A DNA stretch of 64,000 nt from Candidatus Electrothrix aestuarii. GTDB taxonomy: Bacteria > Desulfobacterota > Desulfobulbia > Desulfobulbales > Desulfobulbaceae. The DNA is taken from positions 4,999,821-5,063,820 of the forward strand of contig CP159373.1 of assembly GCA_032595685.2 (NCBI GenBank), in the 5' to 3' direction. A program made the translations under genes and the position numbers. Under the pieces are notes generated by a model. That model saw only the letters and a list, made by a program, of their open reading frames with translations. It was not told the DNA's origin and did no database searches. Positions 27,575-36,814 of the stretch are shown one piece after another; position 1 is the stretch's first letter; every line of letters starts with the position of its first letter.

Positions 27575-27578
27575 CGAT

Positions 27579-27746
27579 ATGGCGATAGAAATCAAAAAAC
27601 TCATCATTAAAACCGTGATTGAACCCAAGAACACGGTCCCGGCTCAACAGGGCAGCCCGGAGGATTTTGCCCGAATGAAGGCCCGGCTGCTCAAGGAATG
27701 CCATCAGATGATACAGGATAGCCTGCGCTGGGAAAAGGAGCGATAG
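27579..27746 (+). CDS. Small eCIS protein, DUF5908 (Afp6-like)
   Basis: A 55-residue protein reading MAIEIKKLIIKTVIEP, then a polar linker, then a helix ending QDSLRWEKER. The MAIEIkeLvIkt start and the small size are diagnostic of the DUF5908 proteins encoded between tube and LysM genes in nearly all eCIS loci. Its role is unclear; it may help baseplate or tube initiation. It is closely packed: 5 bp from the upstream gene and 2 bp from the downstream one. Confidence 0.88.
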   Translation: MAIEIKKLIIKTVIEPKNTVPAQQGSPEDFARMKARLLKECHQMIQDSLRWEKER

Positions 27747-27748
27747 TT

Positions 27749-28414
27749 ATGGGTAAATTAGAAAAGATGACCATAACAGCCTGCACAGTGAAATGTAACG
27801 GCGATATCAAGGCGGATGGCAAGAAGATGAAAGTATTGATCAATCCTTCCTCACTTAAGCACGAACACTCCATTAGTTATAACACCAAAGTACCTTGGGG
27901 AAGTATTGCTGAAGATCTGAGGTTCGATAAGGTCAATGCGGAAAAAGTCTCCTTTGATTTAGTCATTGATGGTACCGGAGTTATTCCAGGCAGTTCTGGA
28001 AAGGTCAAGGACTCAATCGATACGCTAAAAAAAATAGTGTACCAATATAATGGCAGCGCGCACCAGCCCAGCCCAGTCTGTTTGACTTGGGGGTCTTTTA
28101 TTTTTTGGGGGCGCCTGACATCTCTTTCTCTGGAGCATACGCTGTTCAAGCCCAGTGGAGAGCCGTTGCGGGCCAAGGCCAATCTTGCCTTGAGCGGCTA
28201 CATGACCAAGGAAGAAGAAGCCCTACGAAAAAATAATTCTTCCCCTGATCTTACACATACCATTGAGGTGAAGGCTGGCGACACATTGCCATTGCTCTGT
28301 TACAAGGTGTATAGCGATGCTTCCTATTATCCAGAAGTAGCACGGGTCAATGGACTGAACACCCTTCAATACCTTCGACCAGGACTTAAATTGAAATTTC
28401 CTCCCTTACAATAA
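27749..28414 (+). CDS. eCIS LysM baseplate hub protein (Afp7-like)
   Basis: A 221-residue protein. The N-terminal domain has the T4 gp53/tube-initiator-like pattern MKVLINPSSLKHEHSISYNTK, and a LysM-type domain is at the C-terminus (about 172-220: HTIEVKAGDTLPLLCYKVYSDASYYPEVARVNGL, ending LRPGLKLKFPP). In Afp7 this protein clamps the tube-initiator ring to the spike. Gene order tube-DUF5908-LysM-spike is identical to other eCIS. Confidence 0.93.
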   Translation: MGKLEKMTITACTVKCNGDIKADGKKMKVLINPSSLKHEHSISYNTKVPWGSIAEDLRFDKVNAEKVSFDLVIDGTGVIPGSSGKVKDSIDTLKKIVYQYNGSAHQPSPVCLTWGSFIFWGRLTSLSLEHTLFKPSGEPLRAKANLALSGYMTKEEEALRKNNSSPDLTHTIEVKAGDTLPLLCYKVYSDASYYPEVARVNGLNTLQYLRPGLKLKFPPLQ

Positions 28415-28432
28415 AACAATAAAACAATAAAA

Positions 28433-30205
28433 ATGCCTGCATCTCCCAGTGGTAAAGTCCGCATCGCGGTGTATAGCGGTGACAAAAAATTGAAAGACAG
28501 TGTCGAGCTTTCTTCCATAGAAATTCGTAAAGAAATTAACAAGATTTCAAGTGCACATCTGGTTATTCTCGACCATTGTGTACAGGAACAGGATTTTCCG
28601 GTCAGCAACAGCGATTTTTTTAAGCCGGGTAAGGAAATTAAAATAGAGCTGGGCTATTGTGATACTCTTGAGACGGTTTTTAAAGGTATTGTCACCCGGC
28701 ATGCGGTAAAGGCCGATGAAGATACTTCAGAACTAAAAATTGACTGTCGCGACAAGGCAATATCCATGACCGCTGTTCGAAAAAATGCTAATTATACTGA
28801 AAAGAAAGACAGCGATATTATTTCAAGCCTGATAAACGACGCCGGACTTACGCCGGACGTGGAAGACAGTGCAGTCTCCCATCCTGCTTTAGTGCAATAC
28901 GATGCCACTGATTGGGATTTTATGCTTACCCGTGCAGAATCAGCCGGGATGTTGGTCACGGTTGATGACGCCAAGGTCACGGTGAAAGCGCCGAATATGG
29001 ATGCCTCTCCAAAGCTGAAGGTAGTGAACGGAGATGATCTGATCAATTTCCAGGCTGAAATGGACGCTGAAAGTCAGCTGGCTTCCTTTATTATTACCTC
29101 TTGGGATCCAAAGACCCAAAAAATTATTGAACAAAAAGTTGGCGGAAAGGAATTTAATCAACAGGGGGACTTAAACTCATCAGCATTATCAAAAGCAATA
29201 GCATCGCCTGTTTTTATCCAGACCTGCGGTGCCCCTTACCCCCCTGAAGCACTAAAGAAACTGATTGAATCCAAGAGATTAAGAACTGGCCTTGCTCGGA
29301 TTCGTGGACGTATGACTTTTCAGGGAAATGCTCAGGCCCACCCTGGAGGGTTGATCGAAGTGGCAGGAACCGGTGATCATTTTAACGGCAAAGTCTTTGT
29401 GGGCGGGGTGCATCATACGGTTAAAAACGGCAACTGGATCACAGAAACAAAATTAGGTATTTCGCCGGAGCCGTTTTCCGCGCGACCCGACCTTACCTCA
29501 CCGAGGGCCGGAGGAATTCTGCCCGGCATCAGCGGTTTGCAAATTGGGGTGGTGGTGAAACTGGACGGCGATCCCTTAAAACTCCATCGGATCCAGGTCA
29601 AGGTACCCGTGCTTCAGGCAGAAACCGAGGGCATCTGGGCACGACTGGCCTCCTGTTATGCCTCGAACAGCTTTGGCAGTTTTGTCCTGCCGGAGGTGGA
29701 TGACGAGGTGGTGCTGGGTTATTTCAACAACGACCCCTCACACCCCGTCATCATTGGCAGTCTCTATAACGGCCAGCACCCCCCACCGTACAAGATAGAA
29801 AAGAAAAATAATATCAAAGCATTTGTCAGCAGAGAGAAGCTGACCGTGGAACTGGATGAAGAGAAAAAGGTGATCACCGTGAAAACGCCCGGTAAAAACA
29901 CCATCGTCATCAGTGATGAGGATAAGGGTATCCTACTGAAAGACCAAAATGATAATACGATCAAACTCAACGACTCCGGCATCAGTATCGAAAGCCCCAA
30001 GGATATTAAAATTACCGCCAAGGGAAAGATCGATATCAAATCCACCGGAGCCCTTTCCTTGACATCCTCAGCTGATCTCAAGGGAGAAGGTATGAATGTC
30101 TCTTTAAAAGGGAAGACCAGTCTCACTGCAGATGGAGGACCGAATGCAACGCTTAAGGCTTCGGCAATGACGACCATAAAAGGTGGAATCGTGAAGATAA
30201 ACTGA
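28433..30205 (+). CDS. eCIS spike protein, VgrG-like (Afp8)
   Basis: A 590-residue spike protein fusing gp27-like and gp5-like parts. The gp27-like hub spans about 1-360 (KPGKEIKIELGYCDTLETVFKGIVTRH; GLARIRGRMTFQGNAQAHPGGLIEVAG). The OB-fold begins near 370 (QIGVVVKLDGDPLKLHRIQVKVP) and includes FVLPEVDDEVVLGYFNNDPSHPVIIGSLYNG. A triple-stranded beta-helix follows (about 460-590) with repeating KDQNDNTIKLNDSGISIESPKD units. The particle's tip is completed by the PAAR protein encoded next. No extra effector domain is fused at the C-terminus. Confidence 0.95.
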   Translation: MPASPSGKVRIAVYSGDKKLKDSVELSSIEIRKEINKISSAHLVILDHCVQEQDFPVSNSDFFKPGKEIKIELGYCDTLETVFKGIVTRHAVKADEDTSELKIDCRDKAISMTAVRKNANYTEKKDSDIISSLINDAGLTPDVEDSAVSHPALVQYDATDWDFMLTRAESAGMLVTVDDAKVTVKAPNMDASPKLKVVNGDDLINFQAEMDAESQLASFIITSWDPKTQKIIEQKVGGKEFNQQGDLNSSALSKAIASPVFIQTCGAPYPPEALKKLIESKRLRTGLARIRGRMTFQGNAQAHPGGLIEVAGTGDHFNGKVFVGGVHHTVKNGNWITETKLGISPEPFSARPDLTSPRAGGILPGISGLQIGVVVKLDGDPLKLHRIQVKVPVLQAETEGIWARLASCYASNSFGSFVLPEVDDEVVLGYFNNDPSHPVIIGSLYNGQHPPPYKIEKKNNIKAFVSREKLTVELDEEKKVITVKTPGKNTIVISDEDKGILLKDQNDNTIKLNDSGISIESPKDIKITAKGKIDIKSTGALSLTSSADLKGEGMNVSLKGKTSLTADGGPNATLKASAMTTIKGGIVKIN

Positions 30206-30248
30206 TGTCACGATCGACTTAATACTCATCTCAAGACAAGGAAAATCC

Positions 30249-30548
30249 ATGCCACCAGCTGCCCGACTCACCGATATGCATACCTGTCCCATGCAAACCC
30301 CAGCCACCCCTCCAATTCCTCATGTAGGAGGCCCGGTGATTGGACCAGGCGTTCCCACGGTCCTTATCGCGAATATGCCAGCTGCCGTGGTGGGAGACAG
30401 CTGTATTTGCGTTGGTCCCCCCGACACCATTGCCAAAGGCTCAGCCACGGTCCAGATTGGAGGTAAACCCGCAGCCCGCATGGGCGATACCACTGCCCAC
30501 GGCGGCAGTATAGTCCTGGGGTGTCCTACTGTGCTCATTGGAGGCTGA
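30249..30548 (+). CDS. PAAR spike-tip protein (Afp10-like)
   Basis: A 99-residue PAAR-domain protein, the sharp tip that sits on the VgrG-like trimer. PPAARLTDMHTCPM starts the fold; VVGDSCICVGPPDTIAKGS and KPAARMGDTTAHGG complete it, with His/Cys residues (H11, C13, C52/C54, H84) placed for metal binding. It is the minimal form without a C-terminal toxin extension. Only one base separates its stop from the ATG of the gp25 gene. Confidence 0.95.
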   Translation: MPPAARLTDMHTCPMQTPATPPIPHVGGPVIGPGVPTVLIANMPAAVVGDSCICVGPPDTIAKGSATVQIGGKPAARMGDTTAHGGSIVLGCPTVLIGG

Positions 30549-30549
30549 C

Positions 30550-30966
30550 ATGAAGGAAGACAGCTCGTTCCTCGGGAGGGGCTGGAGTTTCCCTCCCCGC
30601 TTTAATCCGGCTGATCGGGGCGTGGAAACCGTTGCGGAAGAAGAGGATATCCGGGAAAGCCTGCGGATTCTTTTTTCCACAGCCCCTGGCGAACGGATCA
30701 TGCATCCCAGCTACGGGTGTGGCCTGAAACGGATGGTCTTTGAATCAATTACAGAGACCGTGCAAACCGAGATTAAAGACCTGATCGAGCGAGCTATCCT
30801 TTTTTTTGAACCCCGAATTACGCTGGAACAAGTTGAGCTGGATGCCACAGAGATCTTTGAGGGCAAACTCCTGATCCTCCTTGAGTACACCATTCGCACT
30901 ATCAATGTCCGCAGTAATATGGTCTATCCTTTTTATTTCCAGGAAGGAACCCTGCTGAATCCATGA
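30550..30966 (+). CDS. eCIS baseplate gp25-like protein (Afp9)
   Basis: A 138-residue gp25/TssE-family baseplate protein that connects the baseplate to the first sheath ring. The key motif SLRILFSTAPGERIMHPSYGCGL lies in the middle, and ERAILFFEPRITLEQVEL is in the second half, both typical. The ATG at 30550 gives a normal length; an in-frame TTG upstream overlaps the PAAR gene and is less likely. The stop overlaps the start of the large baseplate gene by 4 bp. Confidence 0.95.
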   Translation: MKEDSSFLGRGWSFPPRFNPADRGVETVAEEEDIRESLRILFSTAPGERIMHPSYGCGLKRMVFESITETVQTEIKDLIERAILFFEPRITLEQVELDATEIFEGKLLILLEYTIRTINVRSNMVYPFYFQEGTLLNP

Positions 30967-33900
30967 CCAATCCCTTGAAGAAAAACAACAAACCCATCTT
31001 TGCCGGCGATACGCTCTACGGATTACCTATTTCCTCTGGAACCCATCAGCAGGATCGTCTTCCACCTCCCTTGCAGCCAGATTGGTTCAATATTGAAGAA
31101 CGTTCTCCTGCCTCCTTACTGAGCATGAGCCGACAGTATGCGGCAAAGCTTTGTTATTTTTCACGCCAGAATCAGCACCGAGGAGATTGGGAGAGCCTGT
31201 TCCACCATGATGAAGCGGCAATCATGGCAGAGATGCTCAGTTCGGATTTCCTTGTGGATGAAGAGGAATTTCTCCGTCATCTTAAGGAAAACAAGACCTC
31301 CGCAGCTGAAGCGGTGTTAAAGATTGCCCATAAGCTTGATCAATGGCTGGGCAGGTTACGAAGAAGAGAGAACCCAGCCCTGGGACCAGTCCTTGAACTG
31401 CTTGAGGTAAAGGCCAATCAGCTGTCACCATTACTGGATCAGCTTATTGTCCTTGCTCGTGGAAAAAGCAGCGACGAACATTTTTCCCACTTGCGTAAAA
31501 CGAATGGAACAAATCAACCTCCTTTTTCTGAGGCTTCCCTTTCCCTGGCCTACCAAGACAGTAAAGAGCTGTTACGGGCCACCCATACCGCTTTTCATCA
31601 GGCGCTCCTTGCTCTTCAGGAGATGGTTCCGCTTTTTTGGCAAGAGACCTTGGAGAGCGGGAACCATGAACCGGCAATAGGGCTCTTTATTGCCTTTGTC
31701 CAACTCTATTGTAAGGCAATAGGGCACGGACGAAGTTTTCCAGAGCGACATCTGGATTTTTACTACCAGCAGGTCCTGCAAACCAGGCCCCGGCAGCCTA
31801 CTCCTGATGCTGTCCATTTGGTTCTGCGTACCCTTCCCGGTGGAGAGGCTGTGATTCAACAGGGTGATCGCTTTTCAGCAGGGATAACAGAGGAGGCTGG
31901 TGAAGAAAAAATCTATCGTGCCGATTATGGACTCCGGGTCACTGACACCAAGGTCGAGCGTCTCCAGACCCTTTCCTTTCATCGCGATAAACTCATCTCC
32001 CCGGCCTGGGAAATGGGCTGTTTCACCCATTGCTGGACCAATGAACTTTCTGTTGCTGCGGAACCAGCGCCTGGCACAGAGCCTTCCGGCCTCCCCTTAT
32101 TTGGCGATTCCCAACACCTTGTCCGTCGTTATGGGGCCAAAGAGGCCCAGCACGGTCTTGTCCTGGCAGCACCTGAGCTTCTCCTCAGCCAGGGGAAACG
32201 GGAGATCGAACTGACCCTCTGTTATACAGCTGCTGAAGAGGGAAGAGATACCCTTCTGGAAAAGATGGGGCAGGCTACTGGCCAGGAGGAATTTTTCCTG
32301 TCTTTTGGTCAATTCCTGGCTTTCTATCTGAGCCCTATTGATCAACAAATCCCTGACGCCTATAAAAAACGAATCGAACAGGCTGCACAGCGCGCTGAAA
32401 TTTCTCAGGCATCCTACAAAGTGATCCAGCAGCTCCTCAAAGAGAGTGATCAGGGCAACCTGCTCTTTTATCGTTTTCTCACCAATGTTTTTTATATCGA
32501 TCTGAGTGGCGAGGATGGGTGGCTTCCCGTGGGGCGGTATGTAATTTTTCCTGTAGATTCATCAGAACCCGGCTGTACCGGTGGGCTCCGTCTCAGCTTT
32601 ACTCTGGACCGCGACGCCCAACCCGTGGTCGGCTATCAAGCTGATCTGCATGGTCAGGGCTTTGAAACCACCCTGCCACTCCTTCGCCTTCGTCTCAATC
32701 ATCAGGCCCATCTTTTTACCTATTCCATTTTCTCTTCCTGGATCATCGGTAAAGTTATATTGGAGACCAAGGCAGAACGAGTTGGCGACCTTCAGGTTGC
32801 AAACCAACATGGCTTATTGGACCCAAATCAACCTTTTCAGCCTTTCGGCCCCATACCCACCCGGCAATCCTATATGATTATCGGGAGCTATGAGGCTGCC
32901 TGCAAGCATTTGACAGAGCTTCGTTTCACCTTTGATTGGGGTGAGCTTCCTGAAGAGGATGAAGGTTTTTCCGGTTACTACGACGGCTATACCTCATTGG
33001 ATAATGCCTCGTTTCAGGCTGATTTTTCTCTCCTGCGTGGTGGTCATTGGGTACCTGATACCCGGGCCCAACGTCAGACAATGCCTTTATTTTCCTGGCA
33101 GCCCTATAGTTCAGAACCGAATCAGGGGAAATTGAATGATCAGCATGAGCTGGTTATTAATGATCTAAAAAAATTTTCCCCTCTTCATCCTGCAACAGAG
33201 CCAGAAGATTTTTCCTACGGCCCAGGTCAGGGCGATGGCTTTTTCCGCTGGCAGATCTCCGGCGCCACTTTTGGTCAGAAGGAATATCCTGAGCTGCTGA
33301 CCAGGGTGATGACCCGCAATGCCCACTTGAAAAAAAAGCAGCTTCCACTTCCCAAGGCCCCCTATACTCCGCTGATCAATCAACTGACCTTGGGCTATAC
33401 AGCTCGTTGTGTGCTTGATCTCAGCACAGCCCCCCAAGGAACGAGCCAGCTCTATCACCTTTCCCCCTTTGGTCTGAAGATTATATACCCCGAAGAGGTG
33501 CGCAAGCCCCATCCTTTGATTCCGAAAACAGATAATGCCGGTAATCTCTATATCGGTTTGAGCGGTCTGGAAACAATGGGACAGCTGACCCTCTATTTTG
33601 TTCTGGCCCCGGACAGTGATCGCAGTGCTGCTGATGAACAACCCGCCCTGTCCTGGTCCTATGCCACAGCGCAGCAATGGCGGCCCTTTCCCGAGGCCAA
33701 CCTTCAGGGTGACAGTACAAATGCCTTTCTCCACTCCGGCATTATCACCCTGGATATTCCCCGTGATATCAGCAACGAGAACAAAGAGATGGGCAAGGGC
33801 TTATACTGGCTTCGGGTTTCCACAGCCAATGATCCCCGGATGTTCTCTTCCTTACGGGGCGTGTATAGTCAGGCTCTGCGGGCAACCGCACTCCCGAAGG

Positions 33901-34784
33901 ATACCAAAGAGGTGACCACAGCACCTCTGCCCCCCAAATCAGTGACCTCACCGCTTTCCAGCATCGTTGGTCTGACAGAAGTCCTCCAGCCGGAGGCCTC
34001 CTTTAACGGAGGAAGAAAAGAAGACCGGGAGGCTGTAATCACGCGGCTCCATGAGCGCCTTCGCCATAAGGACCGGGCCGTGACGCCCTGGGATTATGAA
34101 CGCCTTGTTTTGGAACATTTCCCTGATATTGGCCGGGTGAAATGCTTTCCCCATTTACGGACCCGCCCGAAACCTGAGCGCTGCCCTGGCGGAGTCCTGG
34201 TGGTGGTGGTCCCAGGTGCGGAACATCAGCAAGCGGGTGAGAGCTTTCCCCGGATTAATGCGGCCCGCCTGGTTCAGATCAGGGATTTCCTCCGGGATAG
34301 GGCCTCGGGTTTTGCCCGGATTGAAGTCCGCAACCCGGAATATGAGCAGATTCAGGTGCGTTGTGCTGCCCATTTTATTGATAACTTCAGCACGGGTCAG
34401 CGCATTCAACAGTTGAACCAGGCAATCCGGGACTATATTTCCCCCTGGAGTACCACGGGCTATCAGGCCCGCTTTGGCTGGAACCTGCGCCTGGATGATA
34501 TCCTGGCCTATCTTTCCGGGCAGGAAGGGGTCAATTACATCACTGACCTGTCCGTTCTCCATATTACCAAGGATGCCTCCAATGCCTATTATTTAGAGGA
34601 TTCAGTCCGTGATAAGGACAAGGACAAAGAAGAGGATCGTATCCGCCCCCGCTACCCCTGGAGCCTGGCCGTGCCCATGCCCAGGCATTTTATCCGCTCC
34701 CTGGACACGGCAGAGACAGTGGAGGCTGAGGCAACCGGGGTGGATGAATTGCGGATTGGAGCGACCTTTATAATTAATGAGTGA
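30963..34784 (+). CDS. eCIS large baseplate wedge protein (Afp11-like, gp6/J-related)
   Basis: A 1273-residue protein, coupled to gp25 by a 4-bp overlap. The baseplate-J-like core sits near the C-terminus: RLHERLRHKDRAVTPWDYERLVLEHFPDIGRVKCFP (about 1020-1060), then VVVVPG and an IRDYISPWS segment leading to DDILAYLSGQEGVNYI. The N-terminal half (about 1-600) is helical and variable, as in Afp11/Alg11. It builds the wedge ring surrounding the spike. It ends about 25 bp before a family A hairpin repeat that may terminate this transcript. Confidence 0.9.
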   Translation: MTNPLKKNNKPIFAGDTLYGLPISSGTHQQDRLPPPLQPDWFNIEERSPASLLSMSRQYAAKLCYFSRQNQHRGDWESLFHHDEAAIMAEMLSSDFLVDEEEFLRHLKENKTSAAEAVLKIAHKLDQWLGRLRRRENPALGPVLELLEVKANQLSPLLDQLIVLARGKSSDEHFSHLRKTNGTNQPPFSEASLSLAYQDSKELLRATHTAFHQALLALQEMVPLFWQETLESGNHEPAIGLFIAFVQLYCKAIGHGRSFPERHLDFYYQQVLQTRPRQPTPDAVHLVLRTLPGGEAVIQQGDRFSAGITEEAGEEKIYRADYGLRVTDTKVERLQTLSFHRDKLISPAWEMGCFTHCWTNELSVAAEPAPGTEPSGLPLFGDSQHLVRRYGAKEAQHGLVLAAPELLLSQGKREIELTLCYTAAEEGRDTLLEKMGQATGQEEFFLSFGQFLAFYLSPIDQQIPDAYKKRIEQAAQRAEISQASYKVIQQLLKESDQGNLLFYRFLTNVFYIDLSGEDGWLPVGRYVIFPVDSSEPGCTGGLRLSFTLDRDAQPVVGYQADLHGQGFETTLPLLRLRLNHQAHLFTYSIFSSWIIGKVILETKAERVGDLQVANQHGLLDPNQPFQPFGPIPTRQSYMIIGSYEAACKHLTELRFTFDWGELPEEDEGFSGYYDGYTSLDNASFQADFSLLRGGHWVPDTRAQRQTMPLFSWQPYSSEPNQGKLNDQHELVINDLKKFSPLHPATEPEDFSYGPGQGDGFFRWQISGATFGQKEYPELLTRVMTRNAHLKKKQLPLPKAPYTPLINQLTLGYTARCVLDLSTAPQGTSQLYHLSPFGLKIIYPEEVRKPHPLIPKTDNAGNLYIGLSGLETMGQLTLYFVLAPDSDRSAADEQPALSWSYATAQQWRPFPEANLQGDSTNAFLHSGIITLDIPRDISNENKEMGKGLYWLRVSTANDPRMFSSLRGVYSQALRATALPKDTKEVTTAPLPPKSVTSPLSSIVGLTEVLQPEASFNGGRKEDREAVITRLHERLRHKDRAVTPWDYERLVLEHFPDIGRVKCFPHLRTRPKPERCPGGVLVVVVPGAEHQQAGESFPRINAARLVQIRDFLRDRASGFARIEVRNPEYEQIQVRCAAHFIDNFSTGQRIQQLNQAIRDYISPWSTTGYQARFGWNLRLDDILAYLSGQEGVNYITDLSVLHITKDASNAYYLEDSVRDKDKDKEEDRIRPRYPWSLAVPMPRHFIRSLDTAETVEAEATGVDELRIGATFIINE

Positions 34785-34808
34785 TAAAAAGTGAGAAAAA
34801 GAGAAAAA

Positions 34809-34885
34809 GGGGACAGATTTATTTTTTCATATTTACAATGATATTAATCATTTAAATTGGAGACAGAAAAAATAAATCTGTCCCC
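34809..34885. repeat. Repeat family A, inverted pair
   Basis: GGGGACAGATTTATTTTTT at the left and AAAAAATAAATCTGTCCCC at the right form a perfect long stem with T5 after it. It lies between the baseplate and ATPase genes and could act as a bidirectional terminator. Confidence 0.9.
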
Positions 34886-34906
34886 TTTTTCCTATGAGAG
34901 AATCAA

Positions 34907-36253
34907 ATGATACCGACAATAAAAAATAAATCTGTCCCCTTTTTTGAAATACAATGGTTAGAAAAGGTGGCGGCCCAAGTCATTTGCACCCACTTTAAAC
35001 AAGAAGGCCACGAGAACCATTGGTGGCAGATCCCCATGCCGGAGCTGGCCGAGAGCGACTCTGTGTATGCAGGCATTGTCCGGGAATGGCAGTTGGGCCA
35101 ATTTGAACGGGTGCTGCTGGCCCTGGCCATGGCACCCCATCTGCAACCGGAGGCCTTGGATATTTTCTATGGGATCAACCTCAAGACTGACCGCATTTTC
35201 AGCGAATTCGGCGGAATCACCGATAAGGGCTTTAATGGTTTCTTGCCCACCGGCCAGACCCTGCTCTTTCTCCTGTCAGCCAATGAACCGGAGTGGCGAC
35301 TGCGGGCCATGGAGCTGTTCAATCCCAGGCATCGCTTGATGGCTGAGCAGGTGATCAGCCTGGAAAGCATTGATCCCAACCTGCCCCGGCTCAGCGGCCT
35401 CCTCAAACTCTCTGAGCAATGGCTCCATTATTTCCTCACTGGGGAAGAGGTGAAACCGGAATTATCCACCTCCTTTCCAGCCCATGCCCTGACCACGCCC
35501 TTGACCTGGTCGGATCTGGTGCTGGACTACCCGGTTATGATGCAGGTGGAAGAAATTCGGGCCTGGTTGGCCCACGGTCCGACCCTGATGGAGGATTGGG
35601 GGCTGGCCCGGAAGGTCAAACCCGGCTATCGGGCTGCCTTTTATGGCCCTCCCGGCACCGGCAAGACCTTAACCGCTGCCCTGTTGGCCCAATCAACAGG
35701 CAGGGAGGTTTACCGGGTGGACTTGTCCATGATTGTGTCCAAATATATTGGCGAGACCGAAAAAAATCTCTCCCGTGTCTTTGATGCAGCGGCCTATAAG
35801 GATTGGATTTTGTTTTTTGATGAGGCAGATGCCCTGTTTGGCAAGCGGACCGTGGCATCCACGGCCAATGATCGCCATGCCAACCAGCAGACCGGCTATT
35901 TGCTGCAAAAAATTGAAGATTTTCCCGGCACCGTGATCCTGGCCACCAATTTAAAGGCCAATATGGATGAGGCCTTTGCCCGTCGATTCCAGGCCATGAT
36001 TCATTTTTCTATGCCCTCTGCTGACCTGCGCTTGCAACTCTGGCAAAATGCCTTTCGTGATACCTGTGCGTTGGGAGAGGATATCGACTTGGTGCAGGTG
36101 GCTGAGGATTATGAGTTGTCTGGTGGGGCAATTATTAATGTGCTGCGGAACTGTGCGTTAACGGCAATCAGTCAGGAGCGGAGACATGTGACCAAGCAGG
36201 AGTTATTGACAGCGATTCGGGCAGAACAGCGGAAAGAGGGTAAGACCATATAA
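34907..36253 (+). CDS. eCIS AAA+ ATPase (Afp15-like)
   Basis: A 448-residue ATPase. An N-terminal domain of about 200 residues precedes the AAA+ module with Walker A GPPGTGKT (about 246-253), Walker B ILFFDEAD (about 301-308), sensor and arginine-finger region NLKANMDEAFARRFQ, and a helical lid. Afp15-type ATPases are essential for particle assembly or recycling. The ATG at 34907 lies 14 bp before a family A repeat, so residues 7-13 (NKSVPFF) are encoded by that repeat. No better in-frame ATG is available; GTG codons occur downstream. The native 5' end was probably replaced by repeat insertion. Confidence 0.93.
   Translation: MIPTIKNKSVPFFEIQWLEKVAAQVICTHFKQEGHENHWWQIPMPELAESDSVYAGIVREWQLGQFERVLLALAMAPHLQPEALDIFYGINLKTDRIFSEFGGITDKGFNGFLPTGQTLLFLLSANEPEWRLRAMELFNPRHRLMAEQVISLESIDPNLPRLSGLLKLSEQWLHYFLTGEEVKPELSTSFPAHALTTPLTWSDLVLDYPVMMQVEEIRAWLAHGPTLMEDWGLARKVKPGYRAAFYGPPGTGKTLTAALLAQSTGREVYRVDLSMIVSKYIGETEKNLSRVFDAAAYKDWILFFDEADALFGKRTVASTANDRHANQQTGYLLQKIEDFPGTVILATNLKANMDEAFARRFQAMIHFSMPSADLRLQLWQNAFRDTCALGEDIDLVQVAEDYELSGGAIINVLRNCALTAISQERRHVTKQELLTAIRAEQRKEGKTI
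34921..34945 (-). repeat. Repeat family A half-site inside the ATPase coding start
   Basis: AAAAAATAAATCTGTCCCC followed by T6 lies within the first codons of the ATPase gene and is translated as KNKSVPFF. Confidence 0.9.
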
Positions 36254-36280
36254 AGTACCGGGAAAGGAGGAGGGAGAGAG

Positions 36281-36814
36281 ATGAGTGAGTATAAGGAGAA
36301 AGATCAGAAGAGCGGGATGGTTACGGGATTAACAGGAGTCGCGCAGCGGAAAAAGCGTGGGAGAGCAAGGGGCTTTGCTTTTGAGGATAACCGCCCCGAG
36401 ACTGCGCAATTGCGTGGTGCGTTTCCACTGAATCCAAGTAATGAGGCAGGGCGACCGGTGTTACAGGCGAAGGGGTTTAATGAAGAGAAGCAGTTGAAGT
36501 CCCCGGAGCCTGTGCAGAAGCAGGAGAATAAGACAGGATTGCCGGATGATCTGAAGGCGGGGGTGGAAAACCTTTCCGGGTTGGCAATGGATGATGTGCG
36601 GGTGTCGTATAATTCTGAAAAGCCAGCGCAGCTGAACGCTCATGCGTATACTCAGGGGACGGAGATTCATGTGGCGCCGGGGCAGGAGAAGCATCTGCCG
36701 CATGAGGCGTGGCATGTGGTGCAGCAGAAGGAGGGGAGGGTGAGGCCTACTGTGCAGATGAAAGCTGGGGTGGCGGTGAATGATGATGTGGGGTTGGAGA
36801 GGGAGGCTGATGTG
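36281..36814 (+). repeat. Effector-head repeat, copy 2
   Basis: Nearly identical, in inverted orientation, to 13808-14341. Together they form a ~22-kb-spaced inverted repeat around the structural genes. Confidence 0.9.
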